From: JAFGJQ01 sp964586145
GTDB taxonomy: Bacteria > Planctomycetota > Phycisphaerae > UBA1845
Assembly: GCA_964586145.1 (NCBI GenBank)
Contig: CAZPHH010000104.1
Coordinates: 1-15,324 of the forward strand
Direction of reading: 5' to 3'
Length of the DNA stretch: 15,324 bases
Shown piece by piece: positions 12,681 to 15,324 of the stretch; position 1 is the first letter of the stretch; every line of letters starts with the position of its first letter. A model generated the notes under the pieces. The model saw only the letters and a program-made list of their open reading frames with translations, was not told the DNA's origin and made no database searches. Made by a program: the position numbers and the translations under genes.

Positions 12681-15324
12681 ATGAACAGCATAGCTGATCG
12701 CGGTGGTATTGTCGGCCGGACGGGCTCGGCGGGTCGCCGGATTTCGACCATCGTGGCCGTCCTGGTGGGTGGGTTGGCGGTGCTTGGCGTAAGCCGGGCA
12801 AATGCTCAGATAAAGATCGTCCGCCAACCGGAGGCCCGGGAGATTGCCCGGCAGAGGGGCTGGATTGTGCGTCAGGAGTCACCCACCGGCGTGATCGAAC
12901 TTCAGGCCATCGTCAACGGCGTGCCGAAGTACTTCATCACGCACAACGCCGTGGCGGCGGACAGCATCAGCACCGACGAGGTCCTGCCGGGCGGATCGAG
13001 CGGCCTGGGTCTCACCGGGTCGGGGCTGCTGCTGGGCGTGTGGGACGCCGCCGGGGTTCGCACCAGCCACCAGGAGTTCGGTGGCCGGGCCACACAGATG
13101 GATTCGCCAAGCGGCACGCACTACCACAGTACGCACGTGGCGGGCACGATGGGTGCGTCGGGCGTGGTGGCGGCGGCCAAGGGCATGTCACCCGCCGCGA
13201 CGTTGCGGTGTTGGGACTGGAACAGTGACACCGCAGAGATGGCCAATGCGGCGGCTGGCGGACTGAGGGTCTCGAATCACTCGTACGGCTTCGCAACGGG
13301 CTGGACCTGGAACTCCTCCTACGAAGTCTGGCTCTGGTATGGCGACGTGACGGTCAGCACGGTGGAGGACAACTGGTTCGGCCTCTACACCAGCTACAGC
13401 GCCGAGCTGGACGATCTCGCCATCGACTACCCGTACTACCTGATCTGCAAGTCCGCCGGCAACGACCGGAACGACGACGGGCCCGGTCCCGGCGGCGGGC
13501 ACTATTACATCAATCCCGGTTCCGGCAATTGGGAGTGGAGCACGGCGACGCGCGATCCGGACGGGGACTATGACAGTCTGGGTTCGCAGTGTGTGGCCAA
13601 GAACATCCTGGTGGTCGGCGCCGTGGAAGACGTGGTCGGCGGCTATACAGGGCCGGCCGGCGTCACCATGAGCAGCTTCTCCAGTTGGGGGCCGACGGAC
13701 GACGGGCGCATCAAGCCGGACATCTGCGGCAACGGGGTGGGGCTGTACTCCCCGATCAACGACTCCAACTCCGCCTACTACAGCCTGTCCGGCACCTCCA
13801 TGTCCGGGCCCAACGTGGCCGGCTCGCTGGGTGTGCTGATCCAGCATTGGCGAGCGACCCACCCCACCGAGGGCGACATGCGTTCGGCCACGCTCAAGGG
13901 TCTGGTGATCCACACCGCCGACGAGGCCGGCTCGGCCAACGGCCCGGATTACCAGTTCGGCTGGGGCCTGATGAACACGCTGACGGCGGCGAACACCATC
14001 ACCGCGGACGTAGCGCAGCCGCTGACCATCAGTGAGCACACGCTTGGCAGCAGCGAGACCTTCGAATTGTCGCTGACCACCGACGGCAGCACCCCGCTGC
14101 GGGTTACGCTGTCCTGGACCGACCCGGCCGGCACGCCCCCGGGCAATCTGCTGAACCCGACGACGAAAATGCTTGTGAACGATCTGGACCTGCGACTGGT
14201 GCGCAGTTCGCCGGCGACGACGTTCGATCCCTGGGTCCTGAACCTCTCGAATCCCTCCGCGGCGGCCACCACGGGTGACAACACCCGCGACAACGTGGAG
14301 CAGGTGGTCGTGTACTCGCCGGGCGCGAGTTCGTTCACGCTTCAGGTGACGCACAAGGCGACGCTCTCAGGCGGGGGGCAGGCTTTCTCGTTGATCATCA
14401 CCGGTGCGTCCACGATCGGCGAGACGGAATGCGACGACGACGAGGACTGCAGCGACGGGCTCTGGTGCAACGGCATCGAGACGTGCGTGGGAGGGGAGTG
14501 CCAGGCGGGCACCCCGCCGGACTGTTCGGACGCGTTCTCCTGCACAATCGACTGGTGCAATGAGGCGACGGACCAATGCCAGCACGATCTGGTGGAGGGC
14601 ACCTGCCTGATCGGCGGCGCCTGCTACGACAGCGGAGATGCAAACCCGGCCAACGACTGCCAGGCGTGCATCCCCGCCTCGAGCGGCAACAACTGGACGA
14701 ACCGGCCCGCCGGTTGGGCCTGCGGCGATCCCAGCGATTCCGCCTGCGACAACCCGGACACGTGCAACGGAGCGGGCGCCTGTCTGGCCAACCTCGAGCC
14801 GGCGGGCACAGAATGCCGGCCGGCGGCCGGCGTCTGCGACGTCGCGGAATACTGCACGGGCAGCGATCCCGAATGCCCCGCCGACGGGTTCCAGCCCGCG
14901 GGCACGCCATGCCCGGACGGCCTGTTCTGCAACGGCGAGGAAGCGTGCGATGCGTCCGGCGTCTGTCAGCCGGGAGAGAATCCCTGTCCGGGTCAGGCCT
15001 GTCGGGAGAGTGACGACACCTGCGTCGACTGCCTGTACGACAGCGATTGCGATGACGGCGTCTTCTGCAACGGGGCGGAGACCTGCGACGCCGGCGGTTC
15101 ATGCCAGTCCGGCAGCGACCCCTGTCCCGGCCAGCTTTGCCGCGAGAGCGACGACACATGCGTGGATTGTCTGGCCGACACCGATTGCGAGGACGCCAAT
15201 GAATGCACCCATGACACCTGCACAGGTGGGGTGTGCGTGAACGTCCCGCTAGTGGATGGAACACCGTGCGACGACGGCGACGTGTGTCAGATCGGTGAGA
15301 CGTGCCAGGCGGGCGAGTGCGTCG
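12681..15324 (+). CDS. Secreted KP-43-like S8 serine protease with Cys-rich repeat tail (partial, 3' end outside window)
   Basis: 881 codons are visible with no stop. A signal peptide (hydrophobic residues 23-37, ending ANA|Q at 42) follows a basic N-terminus. The subtilase domain has Asp122 (GVWDAAGV), His152 (STHVAGT), the oxyanion Asn261 (SAGND) and Ser373 (SGTSMSGP), so the catalytic set is complete. Next comes a jelly-roll-like domain (about 455-580) with LRVTLSWTDPAGTP and LVNDLDLRL, as in KP-43-type subtilases. From about 583 a Cys-rich tail begins (CDDDEDCSDGLWCNGIETC), containing an ADAM-disintegrin-like segment (711-744) and two exact-length 46-residue repeats (746-837). The tail probably mediates binding or attachment after export and is held by disulfides. 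The ribosome site before ATG 12681 is weak (GGGA). Confidence 0.9.
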   Translation, partial: MNSIADRGGIVGRTGSAGRRISTIVAVLVGGLAVLGVSRANAQIKIVRQPEAREIARQRGWIVRQESPTGVIELQAIVNGVPKYFITHNAVAADSISTDEVLPGGSSGLGLTGSGLLLGVWDAAGVRTSHQEFGGRATQMDSPSGTHYHSTHVAGTMGASGVVAAAKGMSPAATLRCWDWNSDTAEMANAAAGGLRVSNHSYGFATGWTWNSSYEVWLWYGDVTVSTVEDNWFGLYTSYSAELDDLAIDYPYYLICKSAGNDRNDDGPGPGGGHYYINPGSGNWEWSTATRDPDGDYDSLGSQCVAKNILVVGAVEDVVGGYTGPAGVTMSSFSSWGPTDDGRIKPDICGNGVGLYSPINDSNSAYYSLSGTSMSGPNVAGSLGVLIQHWRATHPTEGDMRSATLKGLVIHTADEAGSANGPDYQFGWGLMNTLTAANTITADVAQPLTISEHTLGSSETFELSLTTDGSTPLRVTLSWTDPAGTPPGNLLNPTTKMLVNDLDLRLVRSSPATTFDPWVLNLSNPSAAATTGDNTRDNVEQVVVYSPGASSFTLQVTHKATLSGGGQAFSLIITGASTIGETECDDDEDCSDGLWCNGIETCVGGECQAGTPPDCSDAFSCTIDWCNEATDQCQHDLVEGTCLIGGACYDSGDANPANDCQACIPASSGNNWTNRPAGWACGDPSDSACDNPDTCNGAGACLANLEPAGTECRPAAGVCDVAEYCTGSDPECPADGFQPAGTPCPDGLFCNGEEACDASGVCQPGENPCPGQACRESDDTCVDCLYDSDCDDGVFCNGAETCDAGGSCQSGSDPCPGQLCRESDDTCVDCLADTDCEDANECTHDTCTGGVCVNVPLVDGTPCDDGDVCQIGETCQAGECV
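14811..14912 (+). repeat. ADAM-disintegrin-like Cys segment inside the protease tail
   Basis: Residues 711-744 read ECRPAAGVCDVAEYC, then TGSDPECPADG and end at GTPC. The Cys spacing and the blocks CD-x-x-EYC-x-G and ECP-x-D match the C-terminal half of the eukaryotic ADAM/venom disintegrin domain. The RGD-type loop position reads PAAG. Such segments are known from some myxobacterial and planctomycete proteins; whether they are homologous or convergent is open. Confidence 0.55.
14916..15191 (+). repeat. Two tandem 46-residue Cys-rich repeats (coding)
   Basis: Residues 746-791 and 792-837 align end to end without gaps, with 34 of 46 positions identical by my count. Both have the pattern DG-x-FCNG, CD, CQ, then PCPGQ-x-C and RESDDTCVDCL. 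Synonymous codons differ (for example CGGGAGAGT against CGCGAGAGC), so the duplication is not recent at the DNA level. A more distant copy starts at about residue 583. Confidence 0.75.

Noticed and set aside
13188..14354. Minus-strand frame of 388 codons
   Set aside because: It is antisense to the subtilase, whose catalytic Ser motif and jelly-roll-like domain lie in the opposite frame; the product is Arg/Val/Gly-rich without domains.
14916..15191. CRISPR-like or mobile repeat array
   Set aside because: The repeats are adjacent, lie within a coding frame and are conserved as protein with diverged codons, with no spacers.

Overview
The window looks like chromosomal DNA from a high-GC planctomycete, most likely a Phycisphaerae-like lineage. 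I infer this from the combination of a prepilin-like protein of the planctomycete H-Xn-DG type, a PEP-CTERM sorting tail, a dockerin-like EF-hand tail, long secreted proteins with Cys-rich repeats, and strong G/C preference in third codon positions. I see no tRNA or rRNA gene, CRISPR array, insertion sequence or prophage.

Layout. (1) 1-1357, minus strand: the 5' part of a secreted, GHL10-type glycosyl-hydrolase-like protein that runs off the left edge. Upstream of it is a compact promoter-to-terminator unit (about 1661-1526, minus strand) that looks like a ~100-nt non-coding RNA or an attenuated leader. (2) 1998-2687, minus: a 229-aa radical-SAM protein with an unusual CX4CX2C cluster motif. 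(3) 2815-3855, plus: an exported Spy/CpxP-like protein made of two in-register copies of one module, closed by a strong terminator. (4) 3942-7068, plus: a clear promoter, a palindrome and a 5' leader hairpin, then four co-directional genes. These encode a small His/Cys-rich membrane protein, a prepilin-like protein, and two paralogous surface proteins of the choice-of-anchor M type, one ending in PEP-CTERM and the other in a dockerin-like tail. This is the best candidate for an undescribed system. (5) 7103-10911, minus: an etfB-etfA-acyl-CoA dehydrogenase operon. (6) 11126-12388, plus: a guanine-deaminase-like amidohydrolase, divergent from the etf operon, with back-to-back promoters and a missing metal-ligand Asp. 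(7) 12681-15324, plus: a secreted KP-43-like subtilase followed by a Cys-rich repeat tail containing an ADAM-disintegrin-like segment; it runs off the right edge.

How the parts work together. The metabolic core is an electron-transfer flavoprotein and its acyl-CoA dehydrogenase, which move electrons from acyl-CoA oxidation. Most other products are exported or displayed at the cell surface. The anchor-M pair resembles the actinobacterial surface repeat proteins that sit beside metal-type ABC transporters. Together with the His/Cys-rich neighbour and a possible operator on the promoter, this suggests a metal-related surface operon, but no transporter lies in this window, so that role is an inference.
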